DNA from: Candidatus Competibacteraceae bacterium
GTDB lineage: Bacteria > Pseudomonadota > Gammaproteobacteria > Competibacterales > Competibacteraceae
Direction of reading: 5' to 3'
Assembly (NCBI GenBank): GCA_016713505.1
Contig: JADJPA010000001.1
Coordinates: 1,364,001-1,428,000 of the forward strand
DNA: 64,000 nt
Positions within the stretch are counted from its first letter, which is position 1. Each line of letters opens with the position of its first letter. The notes under the pieces were generated by a model. It saw nothing but the letters and a program-made list of their open reading frames with translations. It made no database searches and was not told the origin of the DNA. The position numbers and the translations under genes are program-made. Below are positions 44,606 through 52,833 of this stretch, in pieces.

Positions 44606-45196
44606 ATGCAGCCACTTTCTTTCGGCTATCGCGGCTCGTTCGCTCTAGCGCTGCTGGTCGCCAGCGGCGTCGCTCAGGCTCACACTTTCGGACTGCCTCA
44701 CATGGATTTCGCGACGGGATTCATCCATCCCATCGGTGGCCTGGATCACGTTTTAGCGATGGTTGCGGTCGGTTTGTGGGCCACGCAACTGAGCGGGCGG
44801 GCGCTCTGGTCGGTGCCTCTGACCTTCGTGCTGACGATGGCTATCGGCGGCGCATTCGGCTTTCTCGGCGTTCGGTTGCCGTTGGTGGAAACCGGCATCG
44901 CCGGTTCGGTGCTGGTGCTAGGCGTTTTAGTCGCGCTGGCTTCGCGCTTGCCGCTGATGGCCAGCATGACGCTGGCCGGGGTGTTCGCCGTTTTCCACGG
45001 CTACGCGCACGGGGCGGAAATGGCGGTTGAATCGAGCGCGCTGTGGTACAGCCTGGGCTTCTTGTTGGCGACCGCGCTGTTGCACGGCGCGGGCGTCGGC
45101 CTCGGCCTGCTGGCCTGGCGCGGTGCGGCGGCGCGGTGGTTGCGCCTCAGCGGCGCGGCCATCGCGGCCGGCGGCGCACTGTTGCTGGTCGGGTGA
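44606..45196 (+). CDS. hupE: HupE/UreJ family membrane protein
   Basis: A 196-residue protein with a signal peptide (FALALLVASGVAQAHT) and about six helices; motifs HPIGGLDHVLAMVAVGLWA, FHGYAHGAEMA and LLATALLHGAGVGLGLLAWR. HupE family members import or bind nickel for NiFe hydrogenase. His-rich loops agree. TTAGGAG before the ATG at 44606 sets the start; the longer open frame to 44480 lacks signal-peptide logic. It precedes hypA. Confidence 0.9.
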   Translation: MQPLSFGYRGSFALALLVASGVAQAHTFGLPHMDFATGFIHPIGGLDHVLAMVAVGLWATQLSGRALWSVPLTFVLTMAIGGAFGFLGVRLPLVETGIAGSVLVLGVLVALASRLPLMASMTLAGVFAVFHGYAHGAEMAVESSALWYSLGFLLATALLHGAGVGLGLLAWRGAAARWLRLSGAAIAAGGALLLVG

Positions 45197-45252
45197 TTGC
45201 GACTTATTTCATCGGCTCCCGCCGGCGTGGAGAGGGATTAAGTCCCGATTTC

Positions 45253-45594
45253 ATGCACGAATTTTCGCTGTGCGAAGGCATCATCGAAGCCATCACCACC
45301 CAAACCCGGCAACAAGGCTTCAGCCGGGTGCGGCGGGTGTGGCTGGAAATCGGCGCGCTGGCGAATGTCGAACTGGATGCCTTGCGCTTTGCCTTTGAAG
45401 TCGTGCGCGCTAACACGGTCGCGGCGGCGGCGGAATTGGACATCATCACCCTGCCGGGCCGCGCGTGGTGTCTGAATTGCATGCGAACGATAGCGGTCGA
45501 CGAACTGTACGATCCATGCCCGCTCTGCGGCGGTTATCAATGGCGGCTGACCGGCGGTAACGAAATGCGAATCAAGGAGTTGGAGGTCGAATAA
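45253..45594 (+). CDS. hypA: Hydrogenase nickel incorporation protein HypA
   Basis: A 113-residue nickel metallochaperone. The N-terminal MHEFSLCEGIIEAI keeps His2 and Glu3 of the Ni-binding MHE motif. The zinc site is CLNCMRTI...CPLCGGYQ, with Cys pairs at C-x2-C and C-x2-C. Works with HypB to deliver Ni to pre-HybC. It ends two bases before hypB. Confidence 0.95.
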   Translation: MHEFSLCEGIIEAITTQTRQQGFSRVRRVWLEIGALANVELDALRFAFEVVRANTVAAAAELDIITLPGRAWCLNCMRTIAVDELYDPCPLCGGYQWRLTGGNEMRIKELEVE

Positions 45595-46458
45595 ATGTGT
45601 GCTACTTGCGGTTGCGGCGAAAGCGAGCCGGTCGCCCATTCCCATTCCCAGGCTCACGATTCCACCCACGAGCACGCGGGCGGCTTGGTTCACGACCACG
45701 CCCACGAACATCCGCGCCGGATCAGTTTGGAACAGGACATTCTGGCGAAAAACGCCGAATTCGCCGCCGGCAACCGACGACTGTTCGCGGATCGCGGCAT
45801 GTTCGTGCTGAATCTGGTCTCCAGCCCCGGCTCCGGCAAGACCACGCTGTTGACGCAAACGGTTCGCTCGTTGGGCGACGCCTTTCCCGTCACGGTGATC
45901 GGCGGGGACCAGCAAACCGCCCGCGACGCCGAGCGCATCCGCGCCGCCGGCGCGCCGGCGGTGCAGATCAACACCGGCAAAGGTTGCCATCTCGACGCCC
46001 ACGGCGTCGGCCACGCGCTGGACCAATTGCCTCTAGCGGAAGGCGGCGTCTTGTTCGTCGAAAACGTCGGCAATTTGGTTTGTCCGGCCGATTTCGACCT
46101 CGGCGAAGCGGCTAAGGTGGTCATCCTGTCGGTGACCGAAGGCGAGGACAAGCCGCTGAAATATCCCAACATGTTCGCCGCCTCGCGCCTGATGCTGCTC
46201 AATAAGATCGACTTGTTGCCGCATGTGGATTTCGATGTGGAGCGCTGCATGGACTACGCGCGGCGGGTGAATCCCGACTTGCAAATCCTGCGCTTGTCCG
46301 CCCGCACCGGCGAGGGCATGGCGGCGTGGCTGGATTGGGTGCGCGCCGGCCAACGCAACGAATTGACGCAACATATCAACCGTCTGGAATCCGATCTGGC
46401 GGCGGCGCGGGCGCGCTTGATTCACGGCGGCGGCGAAATCCGCCGGACCATTATTTAG
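45595..46458 (+). CDS. hypB: Hydrogenase nickel incorporation GTPase HypB
   Basis: A 287-residue GTPase. The N-terminus has the high-affinity Ni motif CATCGCG (C2, C5, C7) and a His-rich store ([23 protein letters not shown]; residues ~15-39). GTPase motifs: Walker [13 protein letters not shown] (76-87), [31 protein letters not shown] (metal-binding Cys at the dimer interface) and [12 protein letters not shown]. It is 1 bp after hypA. Confidence 0.95.
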   Translation: MCATCGCGESEPVAHSHSQAHDSTHEHAGGLVHDHAHEHPRRISLEQDILAKNAEFAAGNRRLFADRGMFVLNLVSSPGSGKTTLLTQTVRSLGDAFPVTVIGGDQQTARDAERIRAAGAPAVQINTGKGCHLDAHGVGHALDQLPLAEGGVLFVENVGNLVCPADFDLGEAAKVVILSVTEGEDKPLKYPNMFAASRLMLLNKIDLLPHVDFDVERCMDYARRVNPDLQILRLSARTGEGMAAWLDWVRAGQRNELTQHINRLESDLAAARARLIHGGGEIRRTII

Positions 46459-46475
46459 CGACCGCACCTGACGGC

Positions 46476-48842
46476 ATGGCCGCGCTACAACGCCGGGCGA
46501 TCCGGATTCGCGGCCAAGTGCAAGGGGTCGGTTTTCGCCCGTTCGTTTACCGGCTGGCCACCCAACGCGGTCTGAGCGGTTTTGTCCGCAACGACGGCGC
46601 GGGCGTGGCCATCGAGGTGCAGGGCTTGCCGGCCGTTTTGGACGATTTTCTGGACGCCTTGCGCCAACCGCCGGCGCTGGCCCGCATCGACGCCTTAGCC
46701 GTCAGCGATCTGCCGCCCGAACAAAATTTCGACGCCCCGTTCGCCATCGTCGCCAGCGGCGGCGGCGCGACGACGGCGGAGATCGCGCCGGATTCGGCGA
46801 TCTGCCCGGCTTGTCTGGCCGAACTGTTCGACCCAAGCGACCGCCGCTACCGTTACCCTTTCATCAACTGCACCGACTGCGGCCCGCGCTACACGATTAC
46901 CGCCGCGCTGCCCTACGACCGGCCCAACACCAGCATGGCCGGCTTCACGCTCTGTCCAACGTGCGCGCGGGAATACCGTGATCCCGGCGACCGCCGCTTT
47001 CACGCCCAGCCGAACGCCTGTCCGGTCTGCGGGCCTCATCTCAACGTGCGCGACGCCTCGCATCAACCGATGGCGACTATCGATGTGATCGAAACCGCGT
47101 TAAAGCGACTGCTCGCTGGAGAGATTTTAGCGATCAAAGGTTTAGGCGGCTTTCATTTGGTCTGCGACGCGCAAAATTCCGCCGCCGTCGCCCGCTTGCG
47201 CCAGCGCAAGCAGCGCGACGCCAAACCGTTCGCGGTCATGGCCGCCAATGCGGCGTCACTGAGCGTTTGGGTTGAAATCAGCGACGCCGAACGGCGCTTG
47301 CTGGAATCGCCGCAGCGGCCCATCGTCCTGCTGCGCCAACATCCGGAAACCGAGCGGCGCTTGCCCGGCATCGCGCCCGGCTTGGCGCATCTGGGCGTGA
47401 TGCTGCCGTACACGCCGCTGCATTATCTACTGTTCCATGAAGCGGCGGGCCGACCGGCGGGCGTGGCATGGCTGGACCAGCCCCAGCCTTTATTGCTAGT
47501 GATGACCAGCGCCAACCCCGGCGGTGAGCCGCTGGTGATCGACGATGGCGAAGCCGCGCGCCGCTTGGCCGGAATCGCGGATGGTTTCGTCAGCCACGAC
47601 CGGGCGATTCTGGCGCGTTGCGACGATAGCGTGCTGATGGAAGGCGCGTTTGTTCGGCGCGCTCGTGGTTACACCCCGCAAGCCATCCGCCTGCCACACG
47701 CGGGGCCTTCGGTGTTGGCGCTGGGTGGTTTCCTCAAAAATACCGTTTGCCTGACGCGGGATGATCGCGCCTATCTTTCTCCGCACATCGGCAGCCTCGA
47801 CAACGCTGAAACCTGTCGCGCGTTGGAAGAAGCGGTCGAACACCTGCAAGACATTTTGCGGATCGCGCCGGAACGGATCGCTTGCGACTTGCATCCCGAT
47901 TTTCCCAGCAGCCGGCTGGCGGCGCGTTACGCCGCCGAGCGGGATTTGCCTTGCATCGCCGTGCAGCACCATCACGCCCACATCGCGGCGGTCGCGGCCG
48001 AACACGGTTTATGCGAGCCGATTTTGGGCTTGGCGTTGGACGGCGTTGGGTTAGGGGCGGACGGCGGCATTTGGGGGGGCGAACTGCTCGAAGTCGATGG
48101 CGCGCGCTTCGAGCGTCTCGGGCATTTGCGGCCGCTGCCGTTGCCGGGCGGCGACCGGGCCGCGCGCGAGCCGTGGCGATCGGCGGCGGCGGCGCTGCAC
48201 GAACTCGGCGGATCTGACGAAATCAGCCGTCGTTTCGGCGCGAAGGCGGGTCTCATCCGGCAAATGTTGGACCAGCGCATCAACACGCCTTTCACCAGTA
48301 GCGCCGGTCGTCTGTTCGACGCCGCCGCCGCTTTACTAGGCGTGCGAGAAGTCAGCGATTACGAGGGACAGGCGGCGATGGAGTTGGAAGCTCTGGCGCA
48401 CCGGCACGGTCCGGCGAATCCGCTGGCTGAAGGATTCGTTGTTCATGACTCCGGCGTCTTGGACCTTTTTCCCCTGCTCGCTTGGCTGGCGAATGGCGTT
48501 GTAACCGAATTAGGAGCGGCTTGCTTTCATGCCACGCTCGCCTTGGCTTTAAGCGAATGGCTGAATGGGGCCGGCAGAACATCAGGCATTCGGAAAGTGG
48601 CGTTAAGCGGCGGCTGTTTTCTCAACCGGTTGCTGGCGACTCAACTTCGAGCGCGTTTGGAACAATCCGGCTGGCAGGTCTTAACCGCCCGTCAAGCGCC
48701 ACCGAATGATGGAGGGATCAGCTTGGGTCAGGCTTGGGTGGTGATGCAGTTCGTTTCTTCAGAAGCATCCTTACAAAGGCCTGACTTGACGCCGTCCCAT
48801 TCCAGACAGCAAGCGCCTCACAACAGGCAGGCCTTTACTTGA
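46476..48842 (+). CDS. hypF: Carbamoyltransferase HypF
   Basis: HypF takes carbamoyl phosphate and carries the CN ligand precursor to HypE. The 788-residue protein has an acylphosphatase domain (IRGQVQGVGFRPFVYRLA), two zinc fingers (CPACLAELFDPSDRRYRYPF...CTDCG and CPTCAREYRDPGDRRFHAQP...CPVCG, each shown in part), a YrdC-like domain (AIKGLGGFHLVCDA) and a Kae1-like domain with HHHAHIAAVAAEHG and LALDGVGLGADGGIWGGE. The ATG at 46476 is at the domain start. The last ~27 residues after SLGQAWVVMQF (SEASLQRPDLTP...) are not family sequence and overlap the convergent PstS-like gene by 8 bp. Confidence 0.94.
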   Translation: MAALQRRAIRIRGQVQGVGFRPFVYRLATQRGLSGFVRNDGAGVAIEVQGLPAVLDDFLDALRQPPALARIDALAVSDLPPEQNFDAPFAIVASGGGATTAEIAPDSAICPACLAELFDPSDRRYRYPFINCTDCGPRYTITAALPYDRPNTSMAGFTLCPTCAREYRDPGDRRFHAQPNACPVCGPHLNVRDASHQPMATIDVIETALKRLLAGEILAIKGLGGFHLVCDAQNSAAVARLRQRKQRDAKPFAVMAANAASLSVWVEISDAERRLLESPQRPIVLLRQHPETERRLPGIAPGLAHLGVMLPYTPLHYLLFHEAAGRPAGVAWLDQPQPLLLVMTSANPGGEPLVIDDGEAARRLAGIADGFVSHDRAILARCDDSVLMEGAFVRRARGYTPQAIRLPHAGPSVLALGGFLKNTVCLTRDDRAYLSPHIGSLDNAETCRALEEAVEHLQDILRIAPERIACDLHPDFPSSRLAARYAAERDLPCIAVQHHHAHIAAVAAEHGLCEPILGLALDGVGLGADGGIWGGELLEVDGARFERLGHLRPLPLPGGDRAAREPWRSAAAALHELGGSDEISRRFGAKAGLIRQMLDQRINTPFTSSAGRLFDAAAALLGVREVSDYEGQAAMELEALAHRHGPANPLAEGFVVHDSGVLDLFPLLAWLANGVVTELGAACFHATLALALSEWLNGAGRTSGIRKVALSGGCFLNRLLATQLRARLEQSGWQVLTARQAPPNDGGISLGQAWVVMQFVSSEASLQRPDLTPSHSRQQAPHNRQAFT

Positions 48843-49866
48843 TCACACTTTGAACCTCAGTTTGTATTTGCCTACGCTCCAATAGGGGCAGCGGAATTAG
48901 CCCTTGCTGCAATAAATAACCGCTGGTTGCAATAGCGCTTTCAGAAGTCGCTTCCACTAGATATTCTTTCAAGCCAGCTACTAGAGAAAGGTGATTCCTC
49001 TTTACATAAAGCATCAAAGGGCTTACCACGGGATATAAATTACGGGCGATACTCGCTTGCAACGGCTCAACCCCATCAATCGGTAATTTATTTAAATTAA
49101 ACTTGTTGGCAAAAGCCTCTGTAAAAATGCCCATTCCATTATTGAGTTTTTGTACCACGGTATCCAAATTATCGTATTCAGAATAGGCGCCGTCTTTACG
49201 AAAGGTAGTACAAATAGCCTCAAAATTTTTAGGATCAGTGACTTCCAGATTTTTTAAAGCAGCAAACTGCTTGCAACCCGCTAGCATGATTTGATTGAGA
49301 ACTACTTGGTAATAAGCAAAGACCGGACTAGAATTCCATATCTGAATTTTAATATCGGGAAAAGCGGGGTTAATTTCTTTCCAGGTTTTATAGGAATTGG
49401 GAATTAATTTACCGCCGCCTTGTGGATCAGGAATATCTTTAGCCATAGCCAAAAATAGATCCTTACGGGACAATAGTTCAAAGTCTTTGATATTTCCAGT
49501 AAAAGCGATGACGACCGCAGTAACGCCTGTTTTGAACTTTAAGATGTCTTTAACATCATTATTTGCGCACAGTTCTTGCTCGTCAGCCGTCATGGGGCGC
49601 AAAACGACCGCAGCATCCAGCGACTCGATACCGTCACTAGCGCAAAATTGCTTGTAAGCCAATTCTGGGCTGGTCGACTGAATATTGGGGGCTTTTTTAA
49701 GCTTGCCGCTTTGGGTAAGTTGTTCGCTGACGGCAACCGCCATCGGGTAAGGGGCATAGCCGGCCGCAATGGTGGGGTAATCCCTGACGCTCTGAGCGTA
49801 GATAATGCTCGTGGCGAATACGTTCACCGCCAGAGCCGTAGCCACTATAAGATTAATTTTTTTCAT
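48835..49866 (-). CDS. PstS-like periplasmic substrate-binding protein
   Basis: A 343-residue secreted protein with signal peptide (INLIVATALAVNVFATSIIYAQ). It has the PstS fold pattern: TIAAGYAPYPMAVAVSEQLT, QFCASDGIESLDAAVVLRPM, AVVIAFTGNIKDFELLSRKDLFLAMA, NSSPVFAYYQVVLNQIML, then YPVVSPLMLYVKRNHLS and IATSGYLLQQGLIPL. It is visibly AT-richer than the flanking hyp genes and has no pstCAB partner. It is on the opposite strand between hypF and hypC, interrupting the usual hypABFCDE run, with a large AT-rich gap on its 5' side. Likely a recent insertion. Substrate (phosphate or other oxyanion) is not certain. Confidence 0.75.
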   Translation of the reverse strand: MKKINLIVATALAVNVFATSIIYAQSVRDYPTIAAGYAPYPMAVAVSEQLTQSGKLKKAPNIQSTSPELAYKQFCASDGIESLDAAVVLRPMTADEQELCANNDVKDILKFKTGVTAVVIAFTGNIKDFELLSRKDLFLAMAKDIPDPQGGGKLIPNSYKTWKEINPAFPDIKIQIWNSSPVFAYYQVVLNQIMLAGCKQFAALKNLEVTDPKNFEAICTTFRKDGAYSEYDNLDTVVQKLNNGMGIFTEAFANKFNLNKLPIDGVEPLQASIARNLYPVVSPLMLYVKRNHLSLVAGLKEYLVEATSESAIATSGYLLQQGLIPLPLLERRQIQTEVQSVIK

Positions 49867-49878
49867 CAACAGCCTCAA

Positions 49879-50436
49879 TCATGTGATCTTCTTGAAATCC
49901 TTCGATCCCTCTAAAGGATGATCGCTCGGGCAAACCCACGATACCTGCGTAACGATATGCAATTCCCGTTCTGACATTACAATAGTGCGAACCCTTCGAA
50001 TCCTAATAAGCTCTATAAAAGCTTGGCGTGTACCAGAGTGATCTCCCTATAATGCACTGCTAAAAATACAAAAAATTGGAGAAAAAATAAATTGAAAATA
50101 ACGCTTTTTTGTATCATAAAAATTACTTTTTATAAAATATAAGTAGCAAAGTAAGTCTTCATCATCAAAATATGTAGAAAAGTAAACGGGATTCTTGCAC
50201 CATCAATCTATCATTTTTGGTTTGAAGATCATTTAGGGTCACTTGTGACAGATAGCGCAAGCCAACTTGGCAGTCATTCACAACTCAAAATCAGATGAGC
50301 TTCCGTAAATACCGGCGTGGTACACGGACTCCAAGCAGTCTAGTCTTTATCTTGTGCGCCACCCTGCATGGAGCACGCACGGAGCGCAACTCTTGAAGCC
50401 TTTTCAGCCATGATCGCTTTTCAGAGGATTCTGCCC
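49879..50436. other. AT-rich intergenic region between PstS-like gene and hypC
   Basis: About 560 bp, unusually AT-rich from 49960 to 50180, with A/T runs (AAAAATACAAAAAATTGG and similar). No open frame of note and no RNA gene recognised. It should hold the promoter of the PstS-like gene and that of hypCDE. TATAAT-like sequences (CTATAAAAG near 50013, CCTATAATG near 50046) are candidate -10 boxes. Confidence 0.5.
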
Positions 50437-50676
50437 ATGTGCCTCGCCGTTCCCGTCCAGATCGTCGAAATCCTCGACCACGACCAAGCCATCGCCGATA
50501 TGGGCGGCGTTCGAAAATCCATTTCCACGGCCTTATTGGACGAGGTAGCGGTCGGCGACTACGTGATCGTGCACGTCGGTTACGCCCTCAACCGGCTCGA
50601 CCCGGACGAAGCGGCCGAAACCCTGCGGCTGTTCGCCGAGATCGCCGAGGTCATCCGCGATGAAATACCTGGATGA
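50437..50676 (+). CDS. hypC: Hydrogenase maturation factor HypC
   Basis: A 79-residue chaperone with HypD; begins MCLAVPVQIVEIL with the essential Cys2. GVRKSISTALLDEVAVGDYVIVHVGYALN is the beta-barrel core (quoted in part as VAVGDYVIVHVGYALN). Start ATG 50437 gives the correct Cys2; the longer frame does not. It overlaps hypD by 17 bp. Confidence 0.95.
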   Translation: MCLAVPVQIVEILDHDQAIADMGGVRKSISTALLDEVAVGDYVIVHVGYALNRLDPDEAAETLRLFAEIAEVIRDEIPG

Positions 50677-51775
50677 ATTCCGCGACGGCGACCTCGCCCG
50701 CCGCCTCGCCGCCCGCATCCGTCAGGAAGTCGAGCCGGAGCGCCATTACGCCCTGATGGAATTCTGCGGCGGCCATACCCACGCCATCTGCCGCTACGGC
50801 ATCGAAGACCTGCTGCCGGCCAACGTCCGCTTGATCCACGGCCCCGGCTGTCCGGTGTGCGTGCTGCCGAGCGGTCGCTTGCAAGCCGCCATCGAACTGG
50901 TGGAACGGGAACACGTCACCCTATGCAGCTACGGCGATCTACTGCGGGTGCCGGGAGCGCGCGGCGACACGCTGCTCAAGGCCAAGGCGCGCGGCGCGGA
51001 CATCCGCATGGTGTATTCGGTCAGCGACGCGCTCGACATCGCCCGCGCCCAACCCGAGCGACACGTTGTATTCTTCGCCATCGGCTTCGAAACCACCACC
51101 CCACCGACCGCCGTCGCCCTCCGTCAAGCCCGCCAAGAACAACTCGTCAACTTCAGCGTCTACTGCAACCACGTCCTCACCCCGCCCGCGCTGCGGGCGA
51201 TCCTGACGACCCCGGACCCGATCCAACTGGACGGCTGCATCGGTCCCGCCCACGTCAGCACCATCATCGGCAGTCAGCCGTATCACTTCGTCGCGACCGA
51301 GCACCGCCGGCCGCTGGTGATCGCCGGCTTCGAACCGCTGGACGTGCTGCAAGCGATTTCGATGTTGATCCGTCAGATCAACGCGGGCAAGGCGGACGTG
51401 GAAAACGAATACACCCGCGCCGTCAGCGCGCGGGGCAATCAAAAAGCCCAGCTTTTGATGGATGAAGCGTTCATGCTACGGCCGAGCTTTGAATGGCGGG
51501 GGCTTGGCTGGCTGCCGGATAGCGCCCTGCAAATCCGACCCGACTTCGCCGCCTGGGACGCCGAACAGCGTTTTGATATCCCCCCGATTCAAGCCACCGA
51601 TCACAAAGCCTGCGCCTGCGGGGAGGTGCTGCGCGGCGTCAAGCAGCCGCAAGACTGCACCGTCTTCGGCACCGCTTGCACGCCCGATCATCCGCTTGGT
51701 TCCTGCATGGTCTCCGCCGAAGGCGCGTGCGCGGCCCACTATCACTACGGCCGGTTCCGACAGGCGGCGTCATGA
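50660..51775 (+). CDS. hypD: Hydrogenase maturation factor HypD
   Basis: A 371-residue iron-sulfur scaffold for Fe(CN)2CO assembly. Motifs: EFCGGHTHAICRYGI, HGPGCPVCVLP (CPVC thiol pair), FFAIGFETTTPPTAVAL, NHVLTPPALRAIL, and the [4Fe-4S] ligands in HKACACGEVLRGVKQPQDCTVFGTACTPDHPLGSCMVS (first Cys pair CACGEVL, quoted in part). It overlaps hypC upstream and hypE downstream (ATGA). Confidence 0.95.
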   Translation: MKYLDEFRDGDLARRLAARIRQEVEPERHYALMEFCGGHTHAICRYGIEDLLPANVRLIHGPGCPVCVLPSGRLQAAIELVEREHVTLCSYGDLLRVPGARGDTLLKAKARGADIRMVYSVSDALDIARAQPERHVVFFAIGFETTTPPTAVALRQARQEQLVNFSVYCNHVLTPPALRAILTTPDPIQLDGCIGPAHVSTIIGSQPYHFVATEHRRPLVIAGFEPLDVLQAISMLIRQINAGKADVENEYTRAVSARGNQKAQLLMDEAFMLRPSFEWRGLGWLPDSALQIRPDFAAWDAEQRFDIPPIQATDHKACACGEVLRGVKQPQDCTVFGTACTPDHPLGSCMVSAEGACAAHYHYGRFRQAAS

Positions 51776-52818
51776 ACCGCCGCGAGCGCTTCCCCCGCCG
51801 GCTCGATCTGACGCACGGCCGCGTCGAGATCAGCCACGGCGGCGGCGGGCGGGCGATGGCGCAATTGATCGAGGAACTGTTTCTCGCCGCCTTCGACAAC
51901 GACTGGCTGCGCGCCCAAGACGACTGCGCTCAATTCGCCGTGCCTCCCGGCCGCGTGGTGATGGCCACCGACAGCCACGTCGTTTCGCCGCTGTTCTTTC
52001 CCGGCGGCGACATCGGCTGTCTGTCGGTTCACGGCACGATCAACGACGTGGCGATGGCCGGGGCGCGGCCGTTGTATCTCGCCGCCAGCTTCATCCTGGA
52101 AGAAGGCTTGCCGCTGGCCGACCTCAAGCGCATCGTCGAATCGATGGCCGAAGCCACCCGCCGGGCCGGCGTGCCTGTCGTCACCGGTGATACCAAGGTG
52201 GTCGAACGCGGCAAGGGCGACGGCGTGTTCATCACCACCACCGGCGTCGGCGTGGTCCCAGACGGCGTGACGATTTCCGCAAAACGGGCGCGGCCCGGCG
52301 ATGCCATCCTGCTCAGCGGCTCGGTGGGCGATCACGGCATGGCGGTCCTGGCGAAGCGGGAAAATTTAAGTTTCGACGCCCCGATTCAATCCGACACGGC
52401 GGCCTTGCACGAACTGGTGGCGGCGATGGTGGCGGCGGTACCCGACCTGCACTGTTTGCGTGACCCCACCCGTGGCGGTTTGGGCAGCGCCTTGAACGAA
52501 ATCGCCCAACAGGCCGAAGTCGGAATGCGCTTGCGCGAGGCGGCCATCCCCGTGCGCGAGCCGGTGCGCGCCTTGTGCGAGCTGCTGGGATTGGACCCGC
52601 TTTACGTCGCCAACGAAGGCAAACTGGTGGCGATCTGTCCGATGGAATCAGCGGAAACGCTGTTCGCGGCGATGCGCGCTCACCCGCTGGGACGGGAGGC
52701 CGCGATCATCGGCGAGGTGGTGGCCGACGATCACGCCTTCGTGGAATTGGAAACCAGCTTCGGCGGCCGGCGTTTGGTCGATTGGTTGAGCGGCGAGCAG
52801 TTGCCGAGAATTTGTTAA
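51772..52818 (+). CDS. hypE: Hydrogenase maturation factor HypE
   Basis: A 348-residue PurM-like ATPase that turns the C-terminal Cys thiocarbamate into thiocyanate for the Fe-CN ligands. It has ISHGGGGRAMAQLIEEL, TDSHVVSPLFFPGGDIG, GTINDVAMAGARP, VVTGDTKVVERG, LRDPTRGGLGSALNE and ends LPRIC, with the essential terminal Cys348. The ATG at 51772 overlaps the hypD stop; the upstream frame is hypD shadow. Convergent with the ExeA-FHA gene. Confidence 0.95.
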   Translation: MNRRERFPRRLDLTHGRVEISHGGGGRAMAQLIEELFLAAFDNDWLRAQDDCAQFAVPPGRVVMATDSHVVSPLFFPGGDIGCLSVHGTINDVAMAGARPLYLAASFILEEGLPLADLKRIVESMAEATRRAGVPVVTGDTKVVERGKGDGVFITTTGVGVVPDGVTISAKRARPGDAILLSGSVGDHGMAVLAKRENLSFDAPIQSDTAALHELVAAMVAAVPDLHCLRDPTRGGLGSALNEIAQQAEVGMRLREAAIPVREPVRALCELLGLDPLYVANEGKLVAICPMESAETLFAAMRAHPLGREAAIIGEVVADDHAFVELETSFGGRRLVDWLSGEQLPRIC

Positions 52819-52833
52819 AAAGAATCTTGAGCT

